Shown in pieces: positions 40,429 through 40,474 of a DNA stretch of 40,474 nucleotides. Position 1 is the first letter of the stretch. The number at the start of each line of letters is the position of its first letter. Source of the stretch: Butyrivibrio sp. (GTDB lineage Bacteria > Bacillota > Clostridia > Lachnospirales > Lachnospiraceae); contig JAFPVA010000194.1 in assembly GCA_017413105.1 (NCBI GenBank), forward strand, positions 1 through 40,474, read 5' to 3'. A program made the position numbers and the translations under genes. Below the pieces are notes generated by a model. The model made no database searches. It had not been told where the DNA came from and was given only the letters and a program-made list of their open reading frames with translations.

Positions 40429-40461
40429 AAAAGGTTATCCCATAATTCGGGATAACCTTTT
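40429..40461 (+). terminator. Strong intrinsic terminator
   Basis: AAAAGGTTATCCC (40429-40441) pairs perfectly with GGGATAACCTTTT (40449-40461) around a 7-nt loop. The 13-bp stem ends in a T-run on the plus strand and is also symmetric on the minus strand, so it may work in both directions. Confidence 0.85.
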
Positions 40462-40474
40462 GGGGTTAAAGTAA

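Noticed and set aside
1-40474. tRNA or rRNA genes
   Set aside because: No cloverleaf-like or ribosomal RNA sequence was noticed on either strand while reading. A dedicated scan was not possible.

Overview
The window looks like low-to-mid GC Firmicutes DNA, most likely a rumen or gut Lachnospiraceae (Butyrivibrio or Pseudobutyrivibrio type). This rests on the strongly biased host codons of greA and lysS, the Firmicutes-type ribosome binding sites, and a conjugative element of a kind familiar from clostridia. It reads as three nested layers: chromosome, an integrative and conjugative element (ICE), and cargo plus an intron inside the ICE.

Chromosome (1-3791): a minus-strand lipoprotein of the RsiV/DUF3298 type runs off the left edge. 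Then come greA, driven by a perfect consensus promoter, and lysS. The last codons of lysS break sharply from the rest of the gene (two AAA lysines after about 35 AAG). This suggests that the ICE integrated into the 3' end of lysS and supplied a replacement tail. Four TGACCACA repeats just downstream look like arm-type integrase sites. The integrase, relaxase and right attachment site are not in the window.

ICE maintenance module (about 3830-8127): an attenuator-like hairpin, two small DUF6462-like DNA-binding proteins, ParA, ParB (with two near-palindromic 23-bp sites inside its gene), two consecutive RepA_N-type initiator genes and a small membrane protein. The second repA carries 23-bp-phased repeats followed by an AT-rich tract, a plausible internal replication origin.

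Cargo (about 8250-23055): a markedly AT-rich, Wzx/Wzy-type exopolysaccharide locus. It has a priming glycosyl-phosphate transferase, GT8, HAD protein, DUF616, EpsG-like polymerase, GT4, pyruvyltransferase, flippase, methyltransferase, FrhB-like iron-sulfur protein, DUF2334 deacetylase-like protein and TupA-like ATP-grasp protein. A gene with a possible uracil-DNA-glycosylase-like pattern and an IS3-type orfA without orfB sit between the first cargo gene and the rest. The cargo could let the ICE change the surface of its host.

Conjugation module (23344-40401): DUF5688, two unknown small proteins, PcfB, VirD4, Maff2, an orphan Phd-like antitoxin, VirB6/TrbL-like, PrgI, VirB4, an NlpC/P60 hydrolase, DUF4315, DUF4366, an ArdC-like antirestriction protein, a zinc-ribbon protein and an XRE-type regulator. 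virD4 is split by a 2790-bp group II intron in sense orientation. Removing 26785-29574 restores one 587-codon frame. The intron protein keeps its reverse transcriptase motif but has lost the HNH histidines. DUF5688, PcfB and the ArdC-like protein share a C-terminal motif (K-x-S-L-L-x-x-L-K), which might be a common docking or translocation tag. A triple repeat at the Maff2 start can form two mutually exclusive hairpins, one covering the start codon.
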